From Trichostrongylus colubriformis (Eukaryota > Nematoda > Chromadorea > Rhabditida > Trichostrongylidae): a stretch of DNA of 64,000 nt. The notes under the pieces are model-generated. The model was not told the origin of the DNA. It saw only the letters and a list, made by a program, of their open reading frames with translations, and did not search any database. Position numbers and translations under genes: made by a program. This document shows, one piece after another, positions 12,031 through 24,506 of the stretch (its first letter is position 1; each line of letters opens with the position of its first letter). The stretch covers positions 32,673,282-32,737,281 of the forward strand of contig OZ022258.1 in assembly GCA_963978905.1 (NCBI GenBank). Direction: 5' to 3'.

Positions 12031-13985
12031 GATAGAAATATTTGAGCAGGACTCAGGTAAAGAAAAATGAAAGCAAGCGGATGCCCATTTCCTCTTTTTT
12101 TTGAACAATTAAGGTCGGTATTGTAATACTCCATTAAACCATACACACCTAGTGCCATTCCGAAACAAGAAACAAAGAGGGCAATGCACAGCGAATACTA
12201 TGTAGGAACAAAACAAGTAGAGTTCGAGCTCAGGAGGAAGGAGCTCTAAGTGGGAAAAATTGTTATATTTTCTCAGACGATTGGGATTTCTTCACTTGAG
12301 AACAAAAGTTTCATTTCCCTGTTCACACTGAAAACACGGTTGTGGGGGATTATACATATAAATGTAGCAAGCCGTAGTAGAGATACTAGTGCGATATTGA
12401 ATGTGTAACACTCAGTGCAGTACGGTGGTTGTGTTACAATACACTGTGTCCCCTCCTCTTTATTCTAAACCAAAACTTAAATAATTTTTATTGTTAGTTA
12501 ATGATGAATAAAAAATTTGATACGGTGCATCAAAACATCACTAAAATATCAATTCAATTGTATAGAAAAAGCTGTTGTTCGGAAACTGCATAGAGCCATG
12601 AAGTGCTGGAGGAACAATGAGCGAGGCATGGGCTGAACTGGCTAAACCACAGAGGGGCAGAGTTGACGGATCGGTAGCGATTGTACGTATGCACCAACGC
12701 ACAAAGCGGTCGTTTTGTGTTTCTCAACGGTTGTGGCCGCCATTACTTGTACCATACACATTTCAGCAATTTATTTGTTTACAGATGCTCATACAATGAG
12801 TTTTGCCGTATTTATGACCCATCCTGTGCACAGCTCTTTCCATGGGCGGGTACTCATTTGTTCCAACGTGAGCGATGATCCACGAGTCCGCCAGCGCCCT
12901 AATCCCTTCTCATGCAACGTTCCAACAAATAAACTAACAGCGTCGTATGGATTCCAAATACGACATTGGGTGGAGAGACCAATAAACACCGTGGCGATAC
13001 TGGCCCGCACAGAGGGATCAAAAAGTGGAGGAAAATCGAATTGGAGGAGCTCTTCACAAGTGAAATGATTTACACAAGTGGACTGCCGTGAGAGAGTATC
13101 GATGAGATATACACAGCAGTACCCATACCAGGTGATTTGTAGTAATATCTGATTCTATTTTTCTCAGCACATTTTGGAACGTTTTGACACACGAACCGTG
13201 AACGCTACAGATGTAGCCACTTCAACTGCTCACACATACACTGGCACACATACAGTAGCTGACGAAACAAAAATGTTCTACGTTCGTTTGATGCCTGAAT
13301 TTTCAATTTTTTCATCTTTTATGATTTATCAAAAAGATGAGATGCTAGTGGGAAGTTTGTGCTGCAAAGACCTCGATCGTCTTCACGGAGTATATTGCTC
13401 ATACAGGAATTTGCACCGCAGCGTGAATGGTGCGATACTCTGCGTGTAAATTACGGGCGCGATGTGAACTCGGGTCTCCTGGTGAAATCGTAGTGGAAAA
13501 GTGGAAAAGAGTTCCTTGTATTAGGCACGACCGCCTTTGGACTACAAATGCATGGCGCTCTCAAAGGAACCGAAAGGGTCCGATGAAAGAGAAAAATGCA
13601 AGGACACGAACATTTTGTAATGAACATTCAAAGTTAGAAGCGACAATCGGTGGGAAAACTCGGATCCAAAAGCGCGGCGCTATGGTGTGTATTCGCATCA
13701 CATTCGCATCAACACACTGACTTTCCGAGTTGTCCGCTGTAGAGATGTTCTTTGTTGTCTCGTAGAGAGTATTTCATTCATTCGTGATGATGTGAAATGA
13801 GTGAAGCAACACACAGCAACAAACAAGTAAAACAATTAAGTGAAAAATAAGCGAAAGCGTAAGAAAAAAGTGCGGTTACAACTAAACCCTAATTAATTCA
13901 CTTTCGACGTCTTTGCAAGGTGCAGTGTGGGCATTGCGGCCACAGTCCTCCCATCCGAAAACCTAAATTGCCCTCCTCCCAGTGT
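12031..13985. other. no feature recognised
   Basis: Frames up to 117 codons occur on both strands (for example 12715-13068 and 13174-13449). None has a motif, a compatible neighbouring exon or a signal sequence. AT-rich sequence lies around 12400-12580. I see nothing further. Confidence 0.4.
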
Positions 13986-13989
13986 CTGT

Positions 13990-14425
13990 AACACGCACAA
14001 GACGGATTCAGCAGGCCGTAAATCGCTTACCACCTAACCCCGTTCAAAGAACATAAACCCGTCCTTTAAAAAGGCGACGCGCCCTTTAAAGAACTTGAAA
14101 CTGACGCGGTCCTTTAAACAAGGTGGAAAAAGTTATCATCGACATCGAAGCTCCTTCCCCTCCCAGGCTTAGGCTGAAGCAGGTGAGACATATGCTTGGG
14201 CAGATGCTTTCTCATGTAGGAGGATGGGATATGAATTTTAGCCTGAGCCTAGGGAGCACAAGGAGCTTTGCCGTCGATGGAAACTTCTTCCACTTTGTTA
14301 AAGGACCGCGCCAGTCTCACGTCCTTTGAAGGGCGCGTAGCCTCTTCGAAGGACGCGATTACGTCCTTTGAACGGGGTTACGGTGGTAAGCGATTACGGC
14401 CTGCGGAATCCGTCTTGTGTAACAC
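13990..14425. mobile_element. palindromic MITE, about 435 bp
   Basis: Left arm about 13995-14185 and right arm about 14230-14420 are inverted copies. The outer part carries ACAAGACGGATTC and GCAGGCCGTAA, and the inner part carries several TCCTTTAAA or TCCTTTGAA words. The arms are diverged with small gaps. There is no transposase and the target duplication is unclear. The repeated CCTTTAAA words also occur at the ends of the 47.7-kb element. Confidence 0.7.
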
Positions 14426-14579
14426 GCAGCCTTCGCGCCGCACGCTGCACGAACGTCTCATGGTGCGAAGGACGGTCTTGACTATATGTATGTACCTAAC
14501 CCCTCTTCGTCTATAGTGCTGGACTATGCTTCACTCTGCATACCATTTACGGAACGCAGCCAATGTCATCAAAATCCTC

Positions 14580-15018
14580 GGAACTATTCGGCTATTACAA
14601 CCCCAGTGGGGGTCGATTAGGGCAAAAAATTTTTTTGCTAAAACTTTGCCTACAGGGGTAATTGAGGCTCCTGATCACGAATATCACATTAATTTTTAAC
14701 GTTGGCGCCATTTTGCACCAAAATGGAGCAACTATTGCACCAAGGTCATTCTTACCAAATTTGGTAGAAACTTGGTTATAGGGGTTATTTGGTGCCCTGA
14801 TCACGAATATCACATTGGTTTTCAGCGTTGGCCAGTGAAGAGTGTTAGCAGCAGTGCAATAGTTGCGCCAAATTGGTGCAAAATTGCGCCAACGCTGAAA
14901 ACTAATGTGATATTCGTGATCAGGGGCCTCAATTACCCCTGTAGGCAAAGTTTTAGCAAAAAAAATTTTTTTTTGCCTCAATCGACCCCCACTGGGGTTG
15001 TAATAGCCGAATAGTTCC
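14580..15018. mobile_element. foldback MITE, 439 bp, with 8-bp target duplication
   Basis: The element begins GGAACTATTCGG and ends with its exact complement CCGAATAGTTCC. It is flanked by the direct 8-mer AAATCCTC at 14572-14579 and 15019-15026. The outer arms of about 110 bp are nearly perfect. Three copies of a GATCACGAATATCACATT motif lie inside, at about 14673 and 14799 forward and about 14907 inverted. An 8-bp duplication points to hAT, P or a similar superfamily. No coding sequence remains. Confidence 0.9.
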
Positions 15019-16505
15019 AAATCCTCTCGAAACTGAAATAGGTAGCTTCAAAAAGTCATTAAGTTTTCTATAAACTGATTAGCTTCGAAATAAATCTTTG
15101 CACATTTTTCAACAGCAAGTCGCGGCGCGAGTCTGGCTATCTAATGTCAGTCGCGCCCATCACAGCTGCCAATTTCCTCTTTCACTGCTCCAGCAGTGTC
15201 GTTCACACAAGATTATAAGTTTCGGATTTCAGAAAAATATACTGCAATCAATATCAAGAAGTGCACGTTACTGTAATTCCATGAGAAGCTTCCGAGTACA
15301 CGAGAAACATTCTGAAATGAAAATCTTTGCCAGCGAGGACGTTCCTTCAACAAGGTCATGTCTATTACGTCGTAGAAAATCTTGGCAAATAGACCCAAGC
15401 TTCCAGACATTTCCATGAGCTGGGTGTGCAAAGAAGGTGCACTGGACTATTGCACAGGTCGGCTGGATCTTTCAGTCTCTGTCAACGCAACAAAAATGGT
15501 TTCAAAAATCAAGTTCCAATTGTTCATGTTGAGGACATAATTAAATAGAAAAATAAAAGTGTAACCAGACACTTCCTACAACCTAGTATGCTCAGCTCTG
15601 AGCTCGAAAAGAGTCGTATGGAAGAAAATTGCATACAGTATACCTTCTGACATTCTGAATCGTGCATATGTAGTACATGCCCTAAGCCCACGCTCTGTTA
15701 TGGAATGGTTGCTGAGCCACTGTGGTTGTCTGGTGTACTGTAGTGGGAAGGGTAATCACAACCTCCTTTCGTCAGGTCACTCATGAGTTACTAGTTACGG
15801 TATTGGTTGTACCTACATATCCCTTATCACATATACAAACTAAAAGAAGCAAGTCGGGAGACGGTCAGGACAATTGCCAGACTGCCTTGCTAATGGGTCT
15901 GGCCACGACTTAGCGCCTTGTAAGTACGAGTTCTCTTCTATCCATTTGAATCTGAATAGCTAGCGGACGGTGCAAACTGTAGCAAACGAGCATGGACTAC
16001 TGGGAGTGGTTGCGTACTTGCTCCTTGCAGGTGTTGCCGTAGGTACGAATTGCCCCGATCTTAATTGAACTTGAGAAGTGAAGGATAACCAGAATAATGC
16101 CCATTATATAGAAGTCTAACTCTGAGTGAAGTCCAGCGTCCAACAGGACCCACACAGTGGAATGCCGTGCGTCATCTGGAAAAGGGCTGTGCGCAGCAAA
16201 AAAGGCAGGTTTTTTTCGCAAGAATTGTATGGATCAAAGATATTAAATAACACGTGGATGCATTGAAAAGCAACTGTCTATAACTATGAAGCCGCTTCAA
16301 AGCTTTATGGTCATGAGACTAATTTACAGTAATATGAGATACCAGAAGTTCATATATAAAACCCAGAAATACTGTATAAAAATTTCGAGGTTTTCTGGCA
16401 TACTCCTTAGACTAACACTATAATGAGCGAAAGGCGATCTTTTCACAGTGTAGTAGGGTATGATCACTTGTCGTCATTTCAGCCCTAAACCCCTCGATAG
16501 GGCAA

Positions 16506-16545
16506 TAGTACGTAATACACCACGACAGTAGTGTATTACGTACTA
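16506..16545. repeat. 15-bp perfect hairpin
   Basis: Arms 16506-16520 and 16531-16545 (TAGTACGTAATACAC and its complement) enclose a 10-nt loop. There is no run of T after it and no gene in front of it, so a terminator role is not supported. Confidence 0.6.
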
Positions 16546-17599
16546 CTGTAGTAGTAGATTGAATTTATAAACCTTTACACGGTTTGAATTCTGTCTTAAT
16601 CGCAGTTATTTCAAAAAGGAGCATATCTGGAGAAGAAAAAGTTTTTCGGGTTTTTCGTCTATCAAGCAATGTCAAGCAAAGAGATTACAGGTAAAAGTTT
16701 GCTTCGAAAAGCAGTGCTTCCGGAAAGAGAGCGATGCGGGTTCTCGATCCACCAATTGGTGGAGTAGAGGTTGGAGTCACTTACTGTCTGATTGTAACAT
16801 GTAAAGGGGTCCAGTTAACGTTACTTCACAAGTTATTTTTCAGTGGAAAGGTAAGAATTGTATCAATGAAGTGTCCACGTCCCTATACACTAACTCTTCT
16901 ACATGTTTCATCAGTCTTTCTGCGGACGGGTTGAAAAACTCGCTTGTTTCAACTGGAAGAATTCATCAAAATTCAACAGATTGTGGCGAAAAACCAAATT
17001 TGGAAAAACAGTGAGGCGGCTCTTCGATCAACCAACTATCGTAACCTGTAGAAAAGGACGAAGATAAGTACGAGAAAGATTAGTTTCAACGAAACGGCAT
17101 GTAGTGTTTTTTAAATTCTAGTTTGCTCGAATTTGTTGACTGGAACCGCCAACCTGAAAATCGGCAACGGTTGTAATTTGCCTGGAGGGTTGACGATATA
17201 CCTGGAAAACCCTATTGGACCAGAAAATCACTCGGAGCAGAAGGAGGACCTGTAATAGCATGGACTTTCCTAGTGATATAGAAGCCGTGAGTTTGTTTGT
17301 TTTTGTTTGGGACAACAAACAACAGCGTGAGAGCTCGAAGGGCACCAAAGAGAGCACTGTCTGTTTACTTATGGTTGATGCACGGTATTGATGGCCTTGG
17401 CCCCTACAACAGTTGACGCCCATAAGAGCATTACTTATGACATTAGTGTAGTGAAATTTGAGAATAAGAAAACAAAAATTGATGCAATAGATTTTTGGAT
17501 GATCATAGCTCTATTCGAAGTAGCAGTGGCAACTCACATCAGTGCGAGTTGGTATATACAGTACCTGGGAGGGGGACTAGCCGACGAATTCAGTCAGTG

Positions 17600-17995
17600 C
17601 TTTTATCCTCCCGCATTCTAGTCTAGTACTATTTCCTTGACCCCAAAATGAAGTAAAGTCGGTTAATCTTATTTGGGCGGATATCCATTTGGGGTTTGAC
17701 TCCTGAATCAAGTGCGCAGGAGCTGCGCCATTTTTCTCCTCTACACTTTCGTCAGCATTATCAAACGTGTAGTGACAGGTGGCGCACATCATGGTGCGGA
17801 GATCAAATCCCGCATCAACGTCCGCCCAGGCCAACCAAGCCTGCCATCCCTCCGGGGTCGGCAAATTGGTACCAGACTCGTCTGAGAGGATAAAAGCACT
17901 GACATGTACATCGGAAGGCAAGTCATTGTATAGGCGACAACACTTTCACCAGCCATCACGATTCTGAAGGGAACTAGAATGTGCGGCGCATCCCG
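17600..17995 (-). repeat. dispersed repeat R1, copy 2 (longest)
   Basis: Reverse complement of the R1 family also seen at 7485-7745 and 54965-55190. This copy stays open for 114 codons on the minus strand (17577-17921) and extends past the point where the other copies diverge. The conserved peptide stretch contains VSAFIL, ESGTNLPTP and WLAW. That suggests the repeat once encoded protein or spreads from a coding element. Its family is not recognised. Confidence 0.7.
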
Positions 17996-18394
17996 GGAAG
18001 GGATTGATGAACGCCAAAAACTTTATTTAACTTATCAAACGTAGCTGGAATTTCGTACATGCCCCGGGAGCGTTCAAGATGTTACACCCACTGCTTCAGT
18101 TCTCACTATTATGGGCAGGATTGTCGACAAAGGACGGTTTTTTTACGCTTGAGGGTTTTCCTGATCTGTGTGCTTTTCTCCTGAAGTAGTCGTGGTGCCT
18201 ACGTTATGGTCAGTTTCTAGACATTCCGAGGTCCACAGTCGCAAAATTTGAAAAATCGCTTGCGCATCCCTTCCCATCACATTGATCTTCCTGCAAATCG
18301 CCCTTCTTATAGTGGAACCGCAGAATTCGGATCTCGAGGATCAATCTTTCGAATTTCATATTTGATCCTAATGAACACTCCTTTATCCTAAAGT

Positions 18395-19301
18395 CCCATA
18401 GATAAGAGCGGCCCATAGATAAGAGCGGTTTGTGCTAGAAAATGAAAATTGACGTTTGTATACGTTTTTTGGCGTTGTGTGCTCATGTTTATCGCAATAG
18501 TAGCCTACAACTATACCTTTATTCTTACTGTTTTCTATACTTTTTCTATGCTGTATCACTTGCTATTTTTTAGATGAAACGTCGTAAATCGTATACAGCA
18601 GCTTTCAAGCTAGACGCCGTCAATTATCGTGATTTACATGGAACTTTGCCAGCGCTAGCCTTTTTGAAGTCACTGAAGCAATGATAAGAAAGTGGGTTGT
18701 TGATCGACAAAATCTTCAAGAGATGCCAGCAACGAAGAGAGCTCGACGATACAAAAAATCAAGCGTTGAAGAAGTTGAAGATTTCATCTACAACTGGGTT
18801 GACAAAAAACGAGAAGAAAATAGAGCTGTCACGGTGAAAGAAATAAGGATCAAAACAAAGGAATAAGCAGAAGAGCATGGTAACCAAAAGTTTAAAGCAT
18901 CTCCGCATTGGTGCAGTCTGTTTACGGCGCGAAAAAAGTTCTCTGTAAGATGGAGAACAAGTGTCGCTCAACCATTACCGTCTGACCATCTACAAAAATG
19001 CTCGGATTTTCGAAAGTTCCTTGAAGCTGAAGCTTTACACGTATCCCTCTTCAATTTGGGAAATACTGATGAAGTACCAGGTCCCTTTGATATCATCTAT
19101 GAACGGACAGTTGATGTGAAGGGACGAGAAAACATTAAAATTGATTCTACCGGCCATGAGAAATCTAATTTTACTGTTGCATTGGGAGTGACTGCTGCTG
19201 GAGAGAAACTCAAACCGATGCTAATTTTAAAATTTTTTTCAAAGAAGTTTAAAAATTTTCAAAAAATTTTTTACCGGTAAATAATCGCTCTTATCTATGG
19301 G
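18395..19301 (+). mobile_element. pogo/Tigger-type DNA transposon, internally deleted
   Basis: The left end carries CCCATAGATAAGAGCGG twice in tandem (18395-18411 and 18412-18428). The right end carries the complement, CGCTCTTATCTATGGG (19286-19301). Between them lies the N-terminal part of a pogo-like transposase. The transposase frame runs almost straight into the right terminus, so the second half of the DDE domain is gone. A target duplication was not clear, partly because the left terminus is duplicated. Confidence 0.85.
18574..19238 (+). pseudogene. pogo/CENP-B-like transposase, truncated and broken
   Basis: The product would be a DDE-superfamily transposase binding its own inverted termini in the nucleus. 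The frame starts at ATG 18574 with a KRRKSYTAAFKLDAV helix-turn-helix start typical of pogo/Tigger proteins. It then carries WVVDRQNL and RARRYKK, a second DNA-binding part, and TDEVPGPFD, which matches the conserved segment around the first catalytic aspartate. A stop or frame change near 18680 and a stop at 18866 interrupt it. The region encoding the remaining catalytic residues is absent after KPMLILK. Recognition rests on these motifs and is firm at superfamily level; the subfamily is not assigned. Confidence 0.88.
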
Positions 19302-22300
19302 ATCGCGGTAATTTTTGCGTTTGCCTTTTAAGATGCCGCTTTTACGAGAGAACCGTGGTTATTATTACTCGCTCTATTTTTACTAACACTAACTGACATT
19401 AAATTTAATTTTTTTAATTTTCAAAACTTGAATTTTTTAGTTGTTTTTTATACTTTAAATTTTCTAGTTTTGCTGGTGTCCTACTTTCCACAGGGCCACG
19501 GTCTGTAATTTCTAGGACTACAGCCTCTAAAGCTTCTGAGTTCAGAAGGCTTTCCTTCCAGCTTTGGTGAGTCTCCTTCCAGTTGAGTGAATACAAGAAG
19601 GACGTGTGCTATGGATGTTTTAGAAAGTGCAGCTTTGTAGCAACCTCATAAGCCTATTATTATTTCCTTTCGCTTTTCTGTTTCTGTGTCGGAAATGTCT
19701 CCTGGCGGTCGTCGTGAATGTTGTTAACATCGACTGGGCGACGTCAATGGCAACAAGGTCAGGCGAAGAATGTCTATATGGGGCTCGGAAGACGTGAGGC
19801 TGGATTTGAAGCGGTTGGTGAGACGACCAAAGCATGGAGAGTTGTTTGCGTTGCGAGGTGCGTGCGCACAGCAGTTGTTGCATGACAAGCCGACAGATAA
19901 CCCCAGCCGCATCGATTACACCCTCAAAATTGTTCAAATGCATCCATGAACCACAAAGGGCCAGAAAAACAAGCTTTGTGTCCTGAGGGCCCTGGGTAGC
20001 GGTGCGGATTGTAAAAAGCAAAATCGAGGAGGACAGTTGGGAACGCGGTACGGGTGCCATCGTAGAAACAGGTCTTTTCAAAAAGAAATAAGGTGAATAA
20101 TTATTGCTATGATTTACTTGACAACTTGTGAACCCACTTTAGCCACCTTGTTGCCAATGCCGCAAGAGATGCGCATAAAGAACAGAAAGCGCGATAAACT
20201 CAATAGGAACCCGGGCCCTTGGGGCTGATTCATCTTCGCCAGAGCTGCGATAAAATTATATCATGTGAGTTGAAATCGGTTTGGACGCTTTGGGCACATC
20301 CCAAAAGAACTTCTGCGTTTTTGAGCTGAATCCATGGCTTTTCCTGAGGGAGATGCTTGCATGAAATGTTCTGCACAGTGAGCTGAAGCGTGGCTGCGGA
20401 CAAATGTCCGATGACGACAATTCCATTGCTGAGCCGACGACGTCAGCACCACCGGAAACGTCCATTCATTTAAGAGCTTTACAGTTATTTCTTGCGCATC
20501 GGCTTGGTAGGCGGAGTGATAAAAAGGAAGAAACGCGTATGGAAAGCGAAAAATGAAAACTGCTTGGAGGGATTGAAGTAAGCACTGAGATCTGGGAGGG
20601 CTACCAGTCATTTTCTGATGGCCGCATCCATCTGCTGGGAGATCACAGATTGCTGTTTTGACTATTCACAAGGTATGCCAAACGCTCAGCAGCAACTGTT
20701 TCGGTTTTCATAAACAAAGCTGCTTGAAATGATCTTTATCCTCTGACAGCGACGATTCACGCCTCAGACTCGCTGCGACCATGCTTCAGCTTTTTAAATC
20801 GGTAGTTACTATGAAACAACTTTTACCATCTCAATCCTAATTGTCAGCTGTTTCTCAAATGATGCGAGAATTAGTCCCATCATCCAAAAAACCACGTCGT
20901 TTTTCTCCTTTTTTTCAATTTCTTCGATCAAAAAAATATATATCGTTACACCTCAGCTCTGCCAGCACATAAGGTACTTATATTTGCAAAACATTGTACA
21001 CAAGTCTAAGACATCATTAAAACGAAATAGAAAATCAATTAATGCGTAGGCATAGGCTTTCTCAGAAGGGGTGAATTTTTCCATTTCATTTTTCAACATT
21101 TTCTTATTTAGTCTTAGCTGAGTATTACGAGTGTTTAGAAGACGAGTGTTTAGAAAAACTCAGAGCTGTTCTTTTTACAAATTTTCTGGTTTTCAAAACG
21201 AAAGTTGAGGTTCGTGAGGAATCAGATGAAATTGGAAGTATTTTCAGCTCTGGTTGATTTCACACGGCTCCCATAAACTTGAGGTGCTGAGGCGCCGAAC
21301 GTACAAAAAAAACCAAATAGACAAAAGGGGAAGGAGGTTTAGAGCAGGAGTGCTTCATGCATTTACGGGCTCCTTCCCTCCCTAACCTCAAGTACGGTCA
21401 ACCTTCTGTGACTCACAGCCATAGCTTCATTCACTTTCTAGCTTGTTTTGATTGTGTTCGTATGGAGATTCCGATGAATTTCTCTGAAAATCCCCCACCC
21501 CCTCCCTCGTCATAGCCCTAAAGCACTGGCGTGATATTAATGGAACACTATTGGGCGTGAACCTGGGTACTTGGATCTCATGATTCAAGGTTGTAAATCT
21601 AAGTTGTAGTGGTTAAGTTTGGTTGTTTTGTTAACAAAAGTATCCTTGATCATTTGCCATCTGAGTGTGACAGCAACCATAAAATGTGCCATAATCGTAA
21701 TAAGGAATGCAATTCGATAGCTTATAATGAACATAAAAAGAAATCTTGAACGAACCATCTGCGAGATGAGGAGAATGCGATGCGTGACTATGAGCAATTA
21801 ATGCGTGTAGTGTATGGGTGTGTCAAATACGGAAACTATCCATGACAGAAGCGTCTCGAAACAGCACTGAAATAAAGGCGAGTAATGCGAGTAAGAGTTG
21901 AACGAAATGAGATCAACATCTCGAAATCGAATGATTCTCGAATCAAAAACAGAGCCTAAGGGAACGAAAGAGAAATAGAAATGCTCGCGGTAACAAGGGT
22001 CTCAAATTTGCATATCACAGATGGCTATGAGCTTAGGAACAGGCGTTCGTTGATTTGTTCAATGCATAAAAGGCAGCGTCACTAAACTCGATGATGGCTT
22101 CAAAGCAGCTGTCTTGTTTCTGGATGGCAAATTCAACAGTCAGCAGCAAGATGTCAGTAATTCCCGTGTAGGTACTCAAAGTATCCAAAGGAAAGAGCTG
22201 ATGCTAGGAAAGGAGCATTTCGACATGATTGTGTGTTGCCTATAGCGGAGGGCCATGAAGATGATGATTCTGAAGATGTGAAGTTCAAACAGCAAACAGG

Positions 22301-23941
22301 AAAGAGGAAACGTGACCACCACAAAGCAGCAGTTGTGAGACCAACGGCACGAGGCGGAGCTTTGGGTGAGCAGTCGCCGCCACTTTCAGCTCTTATCTCT
22401 CGCGAAATGCCGATCGAGAGAAGCGATTCGCAGCTCTAGACAAACGACCCCTCACAAAGCTCCCCGCTCTCCGATTCTCGGACCAATGAGCTCATAATGG
22501 TTTGACCTCCGACTCACTGGGGGAGCGGACATTTCGCTCGCAAAACGAGATATTTGTGCAGGATTTCGAGGAAAAGCGAAATACTTCATGGTCGCTGCAG
22601 CAATAACCGGGGTGTAGGTTAGGATACACGAATTTTGACTTAGGCCTGTGACCCGTGACAGCCTGTGGCCCTTGCTCTGTAACATAAATTATTCAGACAA
22701 TTTGCTTCAAAATATCCCTAGGAAAAAACTCTAATAGAGAACAACTTGAAGGGATGTGCATGGTCACCGAGTGACCTGGAGGGCCCACTGACCGTGTGTC
22801 CTAACCGTCACCCGCAGTAACCGCAAAAGCTACAAGTGTAGGATTGCGTTTGGGAACCATCAGGAAGAACAGATTTGGAGGTGACAGGGAGGGTGAAGGG
22901 AGCTTGTGATGCCTGCAAACTTTCACTGATCATCATGACACAACATGCCTTCTGTTGCGGATTTCCAGGGACGCTCGGCGATCGAAAACCTGTGATCACT
23001 GCGCTTGACAAATTTGTTGCTGGCACTCGGCTGTGCTCAGCAAGAGAACAGTTTCAACGTCTCCAAGGATACACATCTGGTGTCGCCATATGTCGACAAT
23101 GATCACACCTATTCAAAAAAAGTGCTGGCTCGTGAGACACAATGAATTCGCGGTAAAAAAATCGAAGGCGTCTGCGATTTATGACCCCTTGGTTGAATAC
23201 CGCAAGGTCTAACTGTTTTCGGCAGGGCGACGATTCACAAAAGTGCACTTTTTGTCCGTAAACCGCTCGCCTTGTTCTGCATCCTGTCCCTATTGGGACA
23301 CTCAGGTAATTCCATGCACTTTCCATTTACCTACCTGTTCTTGTAGCGACTAGTCTTTACACACAGAGGGTGGCTTACAGTGGGGAACCAAAAAGAGTTG
23401 CCCTGACCAGTTACGTAAACAAGATACAATGTACTGGTGTTTTTGCTGGGAACAACAAACTTTGTTACGCAATGGTGGAGGATTCATGAGCTTATCGAAT
23501 GAATAAACTTGCGCACTCCTCGCAGCCGCTTTTCCGAAAACCCAAAATGACATTAAGGCTTAAAATCTTGCTATGAGATAAGGCTAAAGGCATGCAGGCA
23601 ATCGCGTGACCCCATACTCCTTGAAAATTGCTTTTATGTCTTTTGCACTTTGCAAAAATTTCTGAAGGAACCAATAAATTGCACTTGTTTGTCAGAAAAT
23701 ACAACAAAAACAGCAAAAATAATAATTCGTTTGAATTCCCGCCATAGAACTTTCACAAAAGTTCTTAGTGAAAAGTTTATAGTTTGTGACCTTTTTATGC
23801 ACAATGGTTTTGAGAAGCAACGTTTACTTATCTCACATTCACGTAGATCTCAACGTTTTGCGCTTCTTTGCGACAATCAGCCACATCACTCATGAATTGA
23901 ATGAACGGTGAATTTCACGTTTCCACCTGAAGAGTGCATCG
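19302..23941. other. no gene established; several unexplained open frames
   Basis: The longest frame is on the minus strand (19620-20081, 153 codons), with no motif or signal peptide recognised. A minus-strand frame 22808-23026 ends in a cysteine-rich TCSFCGYCG just before a GT. A plus-strand frame near 22233 is acidic then basic (EDDDSEDV, GKRKRDHHK). Any of these could be an isolated exon, but no partner exon or splice pair could be joined, so none is called as a gene. Confidence 0.3.
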
Positions 23942-23944
23942 TTA

Positions 23945-24443
23945 GGCTGCGTTCATACCAAATTGAATGAGAGTTTTGGCGCATTCGCGTCATGCATGAG
24001 ATACGTATCGATCAGAAAATGAGAGTATTGGCGCATCGGCGCATCGGCGCATTGGCGGTTCGGCGCATCCGCGATTTGAGAGAATTAGCGCATTCGCGTG
24101 ATTGATAACATACATATCGATCGAAAAAGTGAGAGTATTGGCGCATGGGCGCATTGGCGTATCGGCGCATCCGCGCATCCGCGATTTGAGAGAATTGGCG
24201 CATTCGCGTGATGGATAGGATACATATCGATTGAAAAATGAGAGTATTGGCGCATCCGCGATTTTGGATATTTGCCATAATAGAAAAAGATCAAGAAATG
24301 AAAAGAGAAGAAAAAGAAATCAACCGCACGTTGGCACGTGCCGCGTTCAAAAGGGTGACGTGGCACGCCAATTCTCTCAAATCGCGGATGCGCCGATGCG
24401 CCGATGCACCAAAACTCTCATTCGATTTGGTATGAACGCAACC
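23945..24443. mobile_element. Tourist-like (PIF/Harbinger) MITE, 499 bp, TTA duplication
   Basis: The left end GGCTGCGTTCATACCAAAT (23945) and the right end, complement of GGTTGCGTTCATACCAAAT (ending 24443), are near-perfect inverted repeats of about 45 bp. TTA flanks both sides (23942-23944 and 24444-24446). A 3-bp TWA duplication is the PIF/Harbinger signature. The interior is a minisatellite-like array of GCGCATCGGCGCATCC words, with about 2.3 copies of a roughly 118-bp unit containing GATTTGAGAGAATT and ATACATATCGAT. There is no transposase. Confidence 0.88.
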
Positions 24444-24506
24444 TTAGGACAACTTGTCCGTATTTCCCTACATTCTATTCCTATTAGACCTATTTTAAAG
24501 GTAGCT

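Noticed and set aside
12715..13449. Cluster of plus-strand frames that might be exons
   Set aside because: No pair could be joined by GT-AG sites in phase, and composition matches the surroundings.
16506..16545. Hairpin considered as a transcription terminator
   Set aside because: No T run follows, there is no upstream gene, and intrinsic terminators do not apply to a nematode genome.
19620..20081. 153-codon minus-strand frame
   Set aside because: A frame of this length is expected by chance a few times in 64 kb on six frames. No domain, signal peptide or splice partner was found.
23945..24443. CRISPR-like array suggested by regularly repeated GCGCATC words
   Set aside because: Repeats are not separated by unique spacers, units are diverged, and the array sits between transposon ends in a eukaryotic genome.
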